A stretch of DNA of 64,000 bases from Podospora pseudoanserina (taxonomy: Eukaryota > Ascomycota > Sordariomycetes > Sordariales > Podosporaceae). Within the stretch, counting starts at the first letter, position 1. Each line of letters starts with the position of its first letter. This document shows positions 12,615-23,747 of this stretch, in pieces. A model generated the notes under the pieces. The model was not told the origin of the DNA and did not search any database. It saw only the letters and a list, made by a program, of their open reading frames with translations. The translations under genes were made by a program, and so were the position numbers. The DNA lies in contig NC_085920.1 in the NCBI RefSeq assembly GCF_035222485.1, positions 1,612,001 through 1,676,000 on the forward strand, written 5' to 3'.

Positions 12615-14987
12615 ATGTTTCTCCGCAAAACACGCCGAAAAGTACCCCTCAAACCCCCTCACCTCCGCCCACCTCCTCAAAGCTCCTACCGCAAACTGCC
12701 CCTCTACCTCACCCTCTCCCTCTGCCTCATAGCCCTCATCATCTTCCCCCTCGCCATCCTCCCCGTAGCCTCCGCCCACTCCACCGTCTCCAATGAACCC
12801 GCCCCAGGAGAACCCATCATCGGCATCGACCTCGGCACCACCTTCTCCTGCGTGGGCGTCATGAAAGATGGCAAAGTCGACATCATCGCCAACGACCAAG
12901 GAAGCCGAATCACACCAAGCTACGTAGCCTGGACCAAAGAAGGGGAGAGGTTGGTGGGCGAGGGGGCCAAGAACCAATTTGCGAGCAACCCCAGGAACAC
13001 GATATTTGATATCAAGCGGTTGATCGGGAGGTCGTTTTCAGACAAGGGGGTGCAGGAGGATGCGAAACATATGCCTTTTACCGTTAAGAAGAGCGGGACG
13101 ACGGGTGGTCCGGTGGTGGAGGTTGACGTTTCTGGACAAGGGGACATGAAGACGTTTACTCCGGAGGAAATCAGTGCGATGGTGCTGGGGAAGATGAAGG
13201 AGGTTGCCGAGGGGTTTCTTGGTGTGCCGTGAGTATTTTCTTCTTTCCACACCCTGTTGGAAAAACGTGCTGACATGACCTTTCTCAGAGTCAAACACGC
13301 CGTGGTCACCGTCCCGGCCTACTTCAGCGACAAACAACGCCAGGCGACCAAAGACGCAGGCCTCATCGCCGGCCTCAACATCGTCCGTGTCATCAACGAG
13401 CCCACCGCCGCCGCTTTAGCCTACGGCATCGACAAAGTTGACGGCGAACGCACCATCCTCGTCTACGACCTCGGAGGCGGCACATTTGACGTCTCGTTGC
13501 TTCAGCTCGAGGACGGTGTGTTTGAAGTCTTGTCAACAGCAGGCGACACAAGACTGGGCGGCGAGGATTTCGACAACAAAGTCATCAAGCACCTCGCTAC
13601 CCAGTTCTCCAAGGCCAATGGTGGAGCCGATGTGACGAACGACGTCAAAGCGATGGGCAAGCTGAAGAGGGAGGCTGAGAAAGCCAAACGGACGCTGAGC
13701 TCGCAGATGAGTGCTAGGGTTGAGATTGAGGGGTTGCACAAGGGGTTGGACTTTGAGTACACGCTCACCAGGGCCAATTTTGAGGAGTTGAATATGGCCA
13801 TGTTCAAGAAGACGCTGAAGACGGTGGAGCAGGCGCTGAAAGATGCAAAGGTTGACAAGAAGGATGTGACTGATATCGTGATGGTGGGAGGGTCGACGAG
13901 GATTCCAAAGATTCGCGAGTTGGTCGAGGCGTACTTTGGGAAGAAGGTTAGCCTGGGAGTTAATCCCGATGAGGCTGTTGCTCATGGAGCTGCGCTACAG
14001 GGCGGTGTAAGCGTTCACATTTCAAAGCCGCAAGGGAAAGATGCTGATATTTCTGTTAGATCATTGCCGGCGAGGAATCCATGATCACGAACGCTATTAT
14101 GGACATCACCCCCCTCACGCTGGGTATCGAGACCACAGGAGGAGTCATGGTAGGCGCATTCACCTTGATTACCATACGGAGAGTGATTCCATGAGCTGAC
14201 AGGAGAGAAGACCAAGTTGATCTTGCGAAACACGGCGATTCCCACGGTAAGTCCTCAGAACTCATGGCAGTCTCTCCGTCTCACTAACCGGGCCGCAGAA
14301 AAAATCCCAAATCTTTTCAACAGCAGCGGACAACCAAAACGTTGTTCAGATCAAGGTCTACGAGGGCGAGCGCGCACTGACCAAGGACAACAACCTCCTG
14401 GGCAAATTCGAACTCACCGGCATCCCACCAGCACCAAGAGGTGTCCCCCAGATCGAGGTCTCGTTTACGATTGACGTCAATGGTATCTTGAAAGTCACCG
14501 CCCACGACAAGGGTACCGGGAAGGCAGAGAGCGTTAAGATTACCAACGACCGAGGACGGCTGTCTGCCGAGGAAATTGAGCGTTTGATCTTGGAGGCCGA
14601 GGGGTATGCCGAGAAAGATAAGGAGATTCGAGAGCGGATCGAAGCCAGAAATGGGCTTGAGAACTACGCTTTTAGCCTCAAGAACCAGGTGAATGATGAA
14701 CAGGGCATGGGTGGCAGGATTGATGGTGATGATAAGGATACTGTAAGTCGAGTTCCCAGACCTGTTGTTTGGACTGGTGCTAACGATGATTCCAGATCAT
14801 GGATGCCCTGAGCGAGGCGATGGGTTGGTTGGATGAGAATGCCGCTACGGCGACGGCGGAGGACTTTGAAGAACAGAAGGAAAGGCTGTCGAATGTGGCT
14901 TATCCCATCACCAGCAAACTGTACGCCGAGTCTGGCGGTAGTGGTGCTGGCTACGATGACGAGCCGGATATTCATGATGAGTTGTAG
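12615..14987 (+). CDS. ER-lumenal Hsp70 (BiP/Kar2-like), divergent
   Basis: Six exons encode 697 aa: 12615-13228, 13289-14006, 14060-14149, 14211-14246, 14299-14742 and 14796-14987. All five introns have GT..AG ends, and the branch sites TCACTAAC and GCTAAC are visible. The protein begins with a strongly basic n-region of about 28 residues and a hydrophobic core ending LAILPVASA near residue 54, then phosphate motif 1 IDLGTTFS (71-78), [12 protein letters not shown], the linker region, a substrate-binding domain and the ER-retention signal HDEL at the end. All Hsp70 nucleotide-binding motifs look intact. Compared with the BiP of filamentous fungi as I remember it, this protein differs at many normally invariant positions (for example [21 protein letters not shown]). 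It may be a second BiP-type paralogue rather than the main one. The fourth exon is only 36 bp, and its acceptor is AAG rather than the nearby CAG, chosen to keep frame. Confidence 0.9.
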
Positions 14988-15794
14988 ATATGTACTTGGA
15001 ACTGTGTTTTGACCGGGTACCAGTTCCATGCTGGTCAGGATGGATATTGAACAGAGACCTGGTTTAGGACCAGATTACCGTAGATATCCATCAAACAGAC
15101 CGAGTTTCACAGTTTGTTTGTGGCGGTTGATATGCTCAAAGTGTGTCTATAACAGAAACATCTCGACTTGCAATGATTCTACAGCAAACAGATGCCAGTT
15201 GGCCTGGTGTCCAGATAAGTCGAAGCTTCTCAACCTGTGCAAGTCATGCTGGCCCTGGATTGGGAACGATGCTTGGGTCGGTTAAACATCGGTGCACACT
15301 TCCCCAGACCGGAGGTGGAGCCTTCTTCCAGGTTCCAGGTTGCCCCGTGCTTGAGAGGATTGGGGGGAGGCTCGGCAGGTGGCTGAAGACGAAAATACCG
15401 AGGTTCACGAGCGCTTTCGACCACCCGAGAAGGGTCGCTCCAGAACCAAGGCTCTCCACCCCTCTCTGCCGTCATCTTGAAAATCACCCCTTCACCCTTC
15501 TCTGCGCCGGGGACGCATTGCCTCCACCCATCCTTCCCTCTTTGATTTTAAGCCAGAAGCGACCTACACGATATTCTCGCACCAACAACGACTGACTCTT
15601 CTTTGTTGCTCCGACAAATACGCGTGGGGTTGGTGTGTGTAGGCGGCTACCGAGGCTGGGCATCGACCAGTTTGCGACCTGTTCGCTGTGACCCGCTGTT
15701 GCCACCCCGGAAACCCTTGTCCGCCGGCTGAGCGCGCCTCTGTGCTTTTCTCAACATCCCAGCAACAGCAACTCTCCCCCCCGTTTGCAACACG
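14988..15794. other. BiP-like 3' flank and PEX13 promoter/leader
   Basis: Both flanking genes are on the plus strand. The second half (about 15400-15790) is pyrimidine-rich, as in many filamentous-fungal promoters and 5' leaders, and should drive PEX13. No other gene is apparent. Confidence 0.45.
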
Positions 15795-17257
15795 ATGGCA
15801 TCGCCGCCAAAACCGTGGGAAAGACCAGGCGCAGCGTCTGGAACGACTGGTTAGTGCCTCCTTTATTATCATACGCTCATTCGGATTCATTCAGAGCATC
15901 TTACTAATCACGCAACAGTAGCAACTCTTTCTTCCCCATCCTCAGCCGCTCCAGCTGCGACAACAACTGCGACTCCCAACGCACTTTCCAATCCCGCCAT
16001 GGCGACTTCCACCACAACCGCGTCCGGTACCCCGCCGATACCGCCAGTTCCGGCCTCTCTGACCTCTTCGGTCACACAGAACGCGGCTGCTTACAGCAGG
16101 CCATACGCCGCCTCGCCCTATGGCGGAGGTTACGGTTCAGCCTACTCGTCGCCCTACTCATCACCATACAACAGATATGGCGCTATGGGCGGTATGGGTG
16201 GTTATGGGGGCTATGGAAGTAGCATGTATGGAGGCATGGGTGGATATGGTGGCGGCATGTACGGAGGAGGCATGTACGGGGGCGGGATGCCAGGAGACCC
16301 AAACAACCCGGAGAGTCTCACCAACCGCTTCAACATGAGCACCCAGGCCACCTTCCAGATGCTCGAAGGCATTGTGGGCGCTTTCGGAGGATTTGCCCAG
16401 ATGCTGGAGAGCACTTACATGGCCACGCATTCCAGCTTCTTCGGTAAGTGATGTTGTTAACAGATTGATATTGGCGCGAGACTGACGTTATCATAGCTAT
16501 GGTATCTGTGGCCGAACAGTTTGGAAATCTACGTGACACCCTCGGCTCAGTCTTGGGTATCTTTACCCTGATGCGTTGGATTCGCACCCTGATCGCCAGG
16601 ATTACAGGCAGACCCCCACCGGTGGATGCCACAGCCCTCACGCCCGCTGCGTTCGCCCGCTTCGAGGGCCGCAAGCTTCCCGACGGCAGCGCCCCACCCA
16701 AGCCCAGCCGCAAGCCTCTCTTCTTCTTCCTCCTCGCCGCCTTCGGCCTTCCGATGATCATGAGCAGGATTATCCGAGGGCTGGCTGCCAGCGCTGAAGA
16801 AGAGGAGCGCAAGCGCCAAATCATGGCTGCTCAGCAAGTTGTTGACCCCAACAATCTTGTCTTCTGCCGCGTGCTCTACGACTTTACCCCTGCCAATAGC
16901 GGTCCGGCTGCCGTTCAGGGAGTCGATATCCAGGTGCACAAGGGCGACTTTGTTGCAGTCCTGAGCAAGAGTGATCCCATGGGCAACCCAAGCGAGTGGT
17001 GGAAGTGCCGCGCTCGCGATGGAAGAATTGGATATCTCCCTGCGAATTTCCTCGAAGTTATGCGCAAGCCCAACGAGCCCATCGCTGCCATCAAGAACAC
17101 CCCCGCCAGCGAGAGCAGTAGAACTAGCTCCTTGACCAGCTCCGTCAGCGCCCCTGGCACGCTCAGCACGAACCCCCTGAAGGCCCCCCCGATGCCGACA
17201 ACCAAGGTTGGCGACGTGACCGTGGAGAGCTTCCAGAAGTCAACGTTCCAATCTTAG
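15795..17257 (+). CDS. PEX13: Peroxisomal docking protein PEX13
   Basis: Three exons, 15795-15849, 15919-16443 and 16497-17257, encode 446 aa. Donors are GTTAGT and GTAAGT; acceptors are ACAG and ATAG. The N-terminus MASPPKPWERPG is typical of PEX13, followed by a Ser/Thr/Ala linker, a Gly/Tyr/Met-rich repeat (YGGMGGYGGGMYGGG), two hydrophobic regions spanning the peroxisomal membrane, and an SH3 domain at about residues 312-382 (FCRVLYDFTP, EWWKCRARDGRIGYLPANF). The end, ESFQKSTFQS, matches the usual fungal C-terminus. PEX13 forms the import docking complex and pore with PEX14 and PEX17; the YG-rich part builds the permeable phase and the SH3 domain binds PEX14/PEX5. The stop is TAG, and the same frame stays open for 119 further sense codons, listed separately. 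Confidence 0.95.
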
Positions 17258-17617
17258 AAGGAGGCCAATGTCATACCTGGACCTGTTATCAGTACGCACT
17301 CGGCACAGTCGGTTCCTGCTTCTGCGCATCCAAGCCGACGCTCTCATTCTCAGCCAGAGCTTTCCATCATTTTACAAGAGTTTAGGAAGACGAGGATGAC
17401 TCCAGTGCCCCGCTACGATAAGCAGTCGGGAACTATGGTATACGTGAATCCTTTGACTGGGGCCCCTCTGATGAATGGAAACCCGGTTGTGCATTACCAA
17501 GATCCTTCACAACAGGTTGCCCACAATCCTCGACAAGGACTCTCGCTTGAAGATTTACTTCGGATGGGCAATGTGAAGCATGCGAAGCGGGTGAAGAAGG
17601 CGAAGACGACGTTCTGA
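17258..17617 (+). other. In-frame open extension after the PEX13 stop
   Basis: Directly after the PEX13 TAG (17255-17257), the same frame stays open for 119 sense codons to a TGA at 17615-17617. The last 73 codons follow an ATG at 17396. Codon choice and composition look coding (PRYDKQSGTMVYVNPLTG, then LSLEDLLRMGNVKHAKRVKK), ending in a basic tail. It could be a recoded C-terminal extension of PEX13, a separate 73-aa small protein translated from 17396, or the remains of a longer PEX13. No donor before the stop gives a convincing intron that would skip it. I do not recognise the sequence in any family. Confidence 0.45.
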
Positions 17618-18912
17618 GACCGTACAACAACAGCAGCATTACAGCCTTTCTCCTTTTTTGTGTGTATTTCAGCAGCAACAAACCCGACTATTAATATCCC
17701 ACGAACTCGATGTACCGCGACGAAGGTCATAACGTCAGCATATCTTACCGATGCGAGTCCGATCTCTTTTTTGGCAAAGGGGGAGGGGGGAGGATGACGG
17801 AACGAAGGAAGTATAGGAAGGAGTGGGAAACGGGTTAACGAAAAGAATCTTTTTCATACAACAAAGTCATGGCGTTTTTTTTTTTTTTTTGGAGTTGATG
17901 ATGACACCATACAGAGCATCAGTTATTCTTGATGAAGCGATGGGAATGAAATTCCTATTATTATTGTACTTTTGTTCTGTTTGCTTGGGGGTATTGTAAG
18001 CGATAAGGGGGGGGAAGAGCGATTTATTTTGGGACTTGTGTGGTGACGAGGAAGGGGGTGTGTGTGTGTGTGGTTTTGATAGTTGTATTAAATGAGAGGT
18101 ATCTTGAACATTGTGCTGTTTGGTTGTTCTATTCCGTTGGTCATGGGATGTTACCCATTGTAGGCTCAACAAGTGTGGACAGTGGCTACGAGGTGAACAA
18201 TTTGCATGTGATAGACACGACTAGGCCGCGTGTCCTGAACATGTGCGTCAGTGTCGCGTGGTGTCTCCAGTTTGGATGGATTTCCATGTTGCACTTTTGG
18301 TGGAGCAAAACGCAGAAATCCATATTGAAACATGGGACGACAAAGAAAGAGCCTCCTCACCATATAAGATGAAAATGGCAGTAAACTCAGAACCTGGGAT
18401 TCACTACCTTGGACATCTGGCCAAAAAGGTAAAACAAGGGAAAGAGGACTGTTCTGCCTTCATAGCCTCTGTTTGGTTCTTTGATAGCCATATCATACAA
18501 AATTAAAAAAACCCTCATCCTTCCCCCATACTTCTCGTCCCTTCCCTCGGAAATTCATCGAATGTTATTTTCACCTCCTTCTTTCTCTCGCTCTTGCCTT
18601 ATTCGTCGCTGCCAATCTCTGTAATTTCCCCCGTTTCTGTTTCTTGCCCCCCTAACCGACGCCCAAAGAGAAACAGTAATAAAATGTTTTTTCTTTATTA
18701 AAAAAAAAAAAACAAGACATCCCCCCTTGATGAGACAGAAGGGGAAAGACCACAACCATGAAATGACCAAAACCCCAGTCCCAGGGCAGCGACAAAGTCG
18801 CCATAACGAAAAAAAAATGTATACAATATTCCCGTGATAAAGAAAAAGGTTACCCGCAGAGCAAAGCGAGAAAAGGAGGCATGGGTGGTGATGTCCCCGC
18901 CGAAAGAAGAAA
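17618..18912. other. Convergent interval PEX13/TOA1, no gene seen
   Basis: This 1.3 kb interval joins two 3' ends. It holds poly-T (17876-17890), poly-A (18701-18712) and a short GT repeat. Open stretches have no domain and no codon bias. Confidence 0.5.
18059..18072. repeat. (GT)n microsatellite
   Basis: About seven GT dinucleotides lie in the non-coding interval between PEX13 and TOA1. Confidence 0.7.
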
Positions 18913-20777
18913 TTACCACTCGTACTCCCCCGTAGCCTTGTGGAAGACATACTCCTTGCCGTTCACAGTCAGGACGCCATCCTTGAGTGTGCACTTCCTG
19001 TAGCCCAGGGTATTAGTATCTGAAATGTTATACAAGTTTCGTGGGAGTAGAGAGACGCACCACTTATTCTTCACCCTCTGCACCTTGTCATACATGCAAA
19101 GCATCATATGCCCCATGTCATCATCCTCATCGTCGTCCTCCTTGTTGTCGTCGGAGTCGTCCAAGTCAGAGTTGATCGCATCGTCATCCAAATCCTCATC
19201 CTTCATGTCATCCTCCCCACCATCAACCTGGGAAGGACCCCCAGTAGCGCGGTTCCGTCTATTGTCAAGGCTGCGGACCTTGGTGGCCTGCTTCAGAGGA
19301 AGCATCAGGCCGCCGCCCTCCATCTGCTTGGCTCGGGCGGCGATCTGGGCGTGAAGATGATCATCAATCTCGACGCGGCCCATCTCGACAGCCTGGCCTT
19401 CGGCGTTGCGGCGCATCATGACAGCCTCCCAGCAGTCATCGCTAGGGCCATCAGTCTGGGCATTAGGCAAGTTGTTGGGGGCAATCCCACGCTGCTGCTG
19501 AGCCTGTTGAGCCTGTAGCTGCATGCGTTGCTGCATCTGTTGCTGCATCTGTCGTTGATACACCTGCTCGGGGGTCAGCTGCTGAGGTCCACCCTGCTGT
19601 GGCCGTTGCATGTGCTGTTGCTGAATCTGCTGAGGGTGTTGGGGGCGTTGTTGTTGAGGATGCTGTGGGTGTTGCTGATACTGCTGCTGCTGAGGGTGTT
19701 GTTGGTGTTGAGCATGTTGTTGCTGGACCTGCTGTTGCTGCTGTTGGGCTTGGCCAACGTTCCCTTGTCCGACCTTACCATTACCGTTGGACATGGAGGC
19801 AATGGAGGCAGCAGCTCCCTCGCCGTACTTGTTTTGCAAAGCCTGCACAGCCCGGGTAGCGGCTATGCTGGGGTTGACAGTAGGCAGGCTAGGGTGGGAG
19901 GCATTGTGATAACCAGGATGCACGGGTTGAGAGCCAGCGCCGGGTTCCTGCTTGATAGCGACCGGCTCAGACCTGACCAACCCTGGCTCCTGCTTGACGG
20001 GCACCCCGTTGGAATGAGGCTGGTTGATATTTGGCAGCGAGAGAGGTTGAGCTGAAGTCTGAGGGCTCAACGTAGACTGGGTATAAGCCGCCTGCGGTGG
20101 GGGAGCGGCTTGCGGCGCTGGAGCCGGGGGAGCGGCTGGTTGAGCTGGAGGAGCGGGCTGCTCTGGCTTCGGGTCCCAGGGAAACTGGGCCACGTTGAGC
20201 TGCGAGAGCTTCATTTGCCATTTCTGCAGCTTGTGTTAGTCTCATTCATAGACATGGCTCCCTGTAAGAGGGGCAATAAGAAAACAGAAGGAGAGGGGGG
20301 CCCTCTAGCAGGGTGCCACGTGATCAAGCGTGAGACCATCCAATCGGAAGGCAGTGTTGGGGAATGGAGTAAGTTCGCAGCAGCGGGGAAGGGACTTAAA
20401 AAGAGACCCAAAAGCACTGGGCCGCCCACTCCGAGGCAGCTCGCTCTCCACCCCTCTTTGCGTCCCAGGAGGCCCAGGCAGTCCAGCCCGTCAGCCAACA
20501 CCGCCCGAACGAAGGGACCGACACTTGTCGCGCCCCTCAACCTCAATCTTGACCACCACCAACCATCACCAACATCTTCTCATCTCAATCGACAAACGGT
20601 GCGCATCGACACGCAAGCAGGTAAGGAGACAGGGACAGGAATACGGGTTTGCCTCACCTTCTTCAGGTCCTCGAGCACGCCATCCTCGACACCATTCTCC
20701 TCGAAATCAACGCGCACAGCGTCGATGACTCCCTGAATCACAGCCTCGTAAACCTGGCCAACGTGAACGTTCGACAT
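18913..20777 (-). CDS. TOA1: TFIIA large subunit (alpha/beta), TOA1
   Basis: Three exons, 20777-20658, 20223-19061 and 18997-18913, encode 455 aa. The first exon gives the N-terminal helix MSNVHVGQVYEAVIQGVIDA with EDLKK, continuing across the intron into KWQMKLSQLNVAQFPWDP, the conserved TFIIA four-helix-bundle region. A long Gln/Pro-rich middle and an acidic stretch (DDSDDNKEDDDEDDD) follow. The conserved C-terminal beta-barrel reads YDKVQRVKNKW, then KCTLKDGVLTVNGKEYVFHK and GEYEW, joined across a 63 bp intron with an ACTAAT branch site. TFIIA binds TBP at core promoters and stabilises the preinitiation complex. The first intron is 434 bp, far longer than the others in the window. The assignment is firm. 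Confidence 0.94.
20224..20657 (-). other. Long first intron of TOA1
   Basis: This 434 bp intron has a GTGAGG donor and a CTGCAG acceptor. Both ends are fixed by continuity of the TFIIA helix region (EDLKK|KWQMK). It contains a palindromic CACGTG (near 20316), a bHLH-type E-box sequence. It may hold regulatory sequence, but I see no exon in it. Confidence 0.75.
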
Positions 20778-21959
20778 CTTGACGAGTCAAAAAGCTGCAG
20801 CGAAAACAACAACAGCGAGCGAAGCTTGGCTATCTGCGATCGATTTGACTTTCTTCGTGTGGGTTCGTCAAACGGTGGTTGCCTTGACGTTTGTGAGATT
20901 GACTAGCAGTTTCTCTCTACCGACTCCTTCTTTCTCTCTACGTTTTGCACTGCAAAAACGGGGCGTCGGCTTGGGTTGCGCCGGCGGAAAATATGATTCG
21001 GAGTCGATGGTTCGCGGATGAGATATCCCGAAGGGAGGGAGGCGGGAAGTCGGTCTGAACTGCTAGACGTTTTCTCTTGCACTCTGATTCCTCGATTGCT
21101 TGTCCTGCCACGTCGCTTTGAAAAAAAAGAGGAACTCCCTCTTGCTCGTGACACCTGTCTTGTCTAGATGGAAAGTGCAGCGATTCAGCAATAACTCTGC
21201 AGTGTGATATGCCCGTGTTGCGCCGCGGGTCTGGGTTGCCGTTTCGCCTGGGAGTGATGTATTGGGCAAGTTGAACGAATCCGCCAGAGGCCTGTTGAAG
21301 TACTGAGGCCTGATTAGTCATCTGGCTCTAGCACCAACAGCCACCCGGCACCTGCCTTCTGATTGGCCAGCCCGCTTTTATTAGTGAGTTCAGGGCGCTC
21401 GGCACTTTTAACCGCAGTAGAAACAAGCATTACCTGCCCTGGAACTCTGCATCAATTCAGCGACCATTATCACGAAAGTAAATCAACCTGCAGGATATCA
21501 TCACATAGTTCATCCCAATTGGTCACTATTCCATACCCCATATCTAAAACAAAAACTCCAACGCCTGTTTCCTATTCTCCGAAAAATTACAAGTATGCTA
21601 CTGTTTTTGTACAGTTTTGTTCCCTAGTCCATAGCCATGGAACAAGAGAAGGGGGGTATCTTATGCCAACAAATATGTCCCAGTTGTTGATGTTCGTAAA
21701 CCTCATGACCAAGCCGATTTTCATTCATTCCCGCTTCGAAAAAAGTGCCGCCTCAAACAATGCCAGAGTGTGGGCAAGAGAGAGAGTATCCGTAAGAACT
21801 CCGAGTGAATGCTCCTTCCCAACCCCAACGCCGCGCTGAAACGACCAATGCAGGAATCCCATAGGGAACCGTTGTTGTACCTACCGTTGGTTGAACAATT
21901 GACTATGATCAGACAGGATCATTGTGTTGTTGTTGTCGTGTCGTCATGTGAGTATTGCT
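20778..21959. other. TOA1 promoter and CDC20 3' flank
   Basis: Both neighbours are on the minus strand, so this 1.2 kb holds the TOA1 upstream region and the CDC20 3' UTR. Open stretches such as 21363-21839 (+) have no domain and no supporting splice signals. Confidence 0.5.
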
Positions 21960-23747
21960 TTAGCGGATCGTCATCTGCTTGCTGAGCCCAGCCTTGGCCG
22001 ACGACCCAGAGCTTCCCACACCAGCACCAGCACCGACCTTCTTCTCAAACACCTTCCAGAACTTCAAGCTCTCATCGGCAGCAGCGGTGGCCAGCATCTG
22101 ACCATCAGGGCTGAGGCAGCTGTGGAGGACTCTGCTTTCGTGGGCGGGAATCTCGACGTTGCGGACGAGGGTAGGGTAGCTCCAGATGCTGAGAGAGTTG
22201 TCGGGGAAACCGCTTGAGCTGACGATCTCGCGGTAGTGAGGGCTCCACCGGAGGCTGGTGACCTGAGAGCCGGTGTCGATGCTGTTGACGCGGGCACCGG
22301 AAGTGGTGTTCCAGAAGTGGATGTGGCGATCGTACGAGCCGCCACCGGTAGCAAGGAGGTTCATGTTCCATGGGCACCAGGCAAGAGCCTTGACGGCGGC
22401 CTTGTGGTTGGTCTTGGTGAACTTGGGAACGGCGAGAGAGCGAGCATCCCAAATGGAGACAAGATTGTCATTGCCGCCGGTAGCAAGCTGGGCACCATCA
22501 GAGCGCCACTCAAGGCCGCAAACCTCAGAGGTGTGAGAGGCGAGCTCGGCAACCTTGTGCTCCGCGATACGGACATCATGGTTGAAGACCAGGCCGCTGC
22601 GGGAACCAGTAGACAAAAGATGCTTGTTCCAGCCCATGACGCCAACACGAGTCTCATGGCCGTGCATGCTGCGGATCTTGACACCCTCAGCGACATCCCA
22701 GATCTGAACCTCGCCTGTGCCGAGACCGACACCGACGTAAGCACCATCACCGGACCACTTGACACTGCTAACATAGGTATCGGGGGTGGTTTCGAGGAGA
22801 CAGCTGACGGCACCCTCATCGGCCGACCAGACATATACGTTGCGCTCCAAGCCAATGGCGACCTGGTTTCCTGAGCTCCAGTCGAGCAGGTTGAGGTAGT
22901 AGTCGTCAATGAGACCAGGGGCATCGAGAACACGCTCGGGGGCTGTCGCAATGCGACGTCTGAACTGAGGAGGGGCATTCGCGGGTTTCAGTGGCCGGTT
23001 GTATTGCTGACGAAGATCAATAGGCTTTGAAGACTCTGGTGGGGCAGGCTTGAACTGAAGGATACGGGTGTTCAAGTTGACACCACAGGCATCGGCAAGA
23101 GAGTCTTGATAGGCAACGCTGTTGGGCGAAGGGCGAGAATAGGACTCCTCTTCCTCCTCTTCAATGTTGAGACCCTCGAGGGCAACAAGAGCATCATCAG
23201 CAGCAGAGGCAACGATGGAAGAGGCCTCGCTATGGCCAGTTCTCGAGCGCTGCTTCTCCTGGAGGTCGAGCTTTCCCGAACCGACATTGGCGATGGCCGA
23301 GCTAGCTCCCCGGTTGGGAATGAAGCGATCGGCGTTGTAGGAGATGGTGGTCTTGGATGACTTTTGCTTGACGTGCGTGGTCTTCCTGGCCTTGGGAGAG
23401 ACCTTGGTGGGGACACCAGTACCAGTCAAGGTGAAGTCGGAAACACCAAGCTCGAGCGCCTTGCGAGGGGTCGAGACACCAGCGGCAATGTTGGACTTGG
23501 GAGAGTCACGGTGATGGCTCTTGCTTGAAGCTCTGGCAAGGCGAGCACCAAGGTTGCCGCCGTAGACTGGCTTGGAAGCGCCACGCTCATTGCTCGACTT
23601 CTCGGGGGTGAATGGAGAGGAGTTGAGGTTGATGGGGATGGCACGCTGACGAGGGGAGGGGGTCAACGGCATGCGACCACCGGCGGTGCGGGAGGAGAAG
23701 AGACCCGTGTGGGACTTGAGGGGAGTTGATACTGTAGCGGTAGCCAT
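21960..23747 (-). CDS. CDC20: APC/C activator CDC20 (Fizzy/Slp1)
   Basis: This single exon encodes 595 aa. It has a disordered N-terminus with an RxxL D-box-like site (RKAL, 95-98), a C-box DRFIPNR at 140-146, a Mad2-binding-type motif RILQFKP at 228-234, and a seven-bladed WD40 propeller from about 280 to 575. The propeller reads APERVLDAPGLIDDYYLNLL at its start and LSTGSRSGLVFNHDVRIAEH within. The C-terminus ends in Ile-Arg, the IR tail that docks on APC/C. The sequence APERVLDAP and DVRIAEH place it with CDC20 rather than CDH1. It recruits substrates such as securin and cyclin B to the anaphase-promoting complex and is the target of the spindle checkpoint. No intron is visible. Confidence 0.95.
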   Translation of the reverse strand: MATATVSTPLKSHTGLFSSRTAGGRMPLTPSPRQRAIPINLNSSPFTPEKSSNERGASKPVYGGNLGARLARASSKSHHRDSPKSNIAAGVSTPRKALELGVSDFTLTGTGVPTKVSPKARKTTHVKQKSSKTTISYNADRFIPNRGASSAIANVGSGKLDLQEKQRSRTGHSEASSIVASAADDALVALEGLNIEEEEEESYSRPSPNSVAYQDSLADACGVNLNTRILQFKPAPPESSKPIDLRQQYNRPLKPANAPPQFRRRIATAPERVLDAPGLIDDYYLNLLDWSSGNQVAIGLERNVYVWSADEGAVSCLLETTPDTYVSSVKWSGDGAYVGVGLGTGEVQIWDVAEGVKIRSMHGHETRVGVMGWNKHLLSTGSRSGLVFNHDVRIAEHKVAELASHTSEVCGLEWRSDGAQLATGGNDNLVSIWDARSLAVPKFTKTNHKAAVKALAWCPWNMNLLATGGGSYDRHIHFWNTTSGARVNSIDTGSQVTSLRWSPHYREIVSSSGFPDNSLSIWSYPTLVRNVEIPAHESRVLHSCLSPDGQMLATAAADESLKFWKVFEKKVGAGAGVGSSGSSAKAGLSKQMTIR

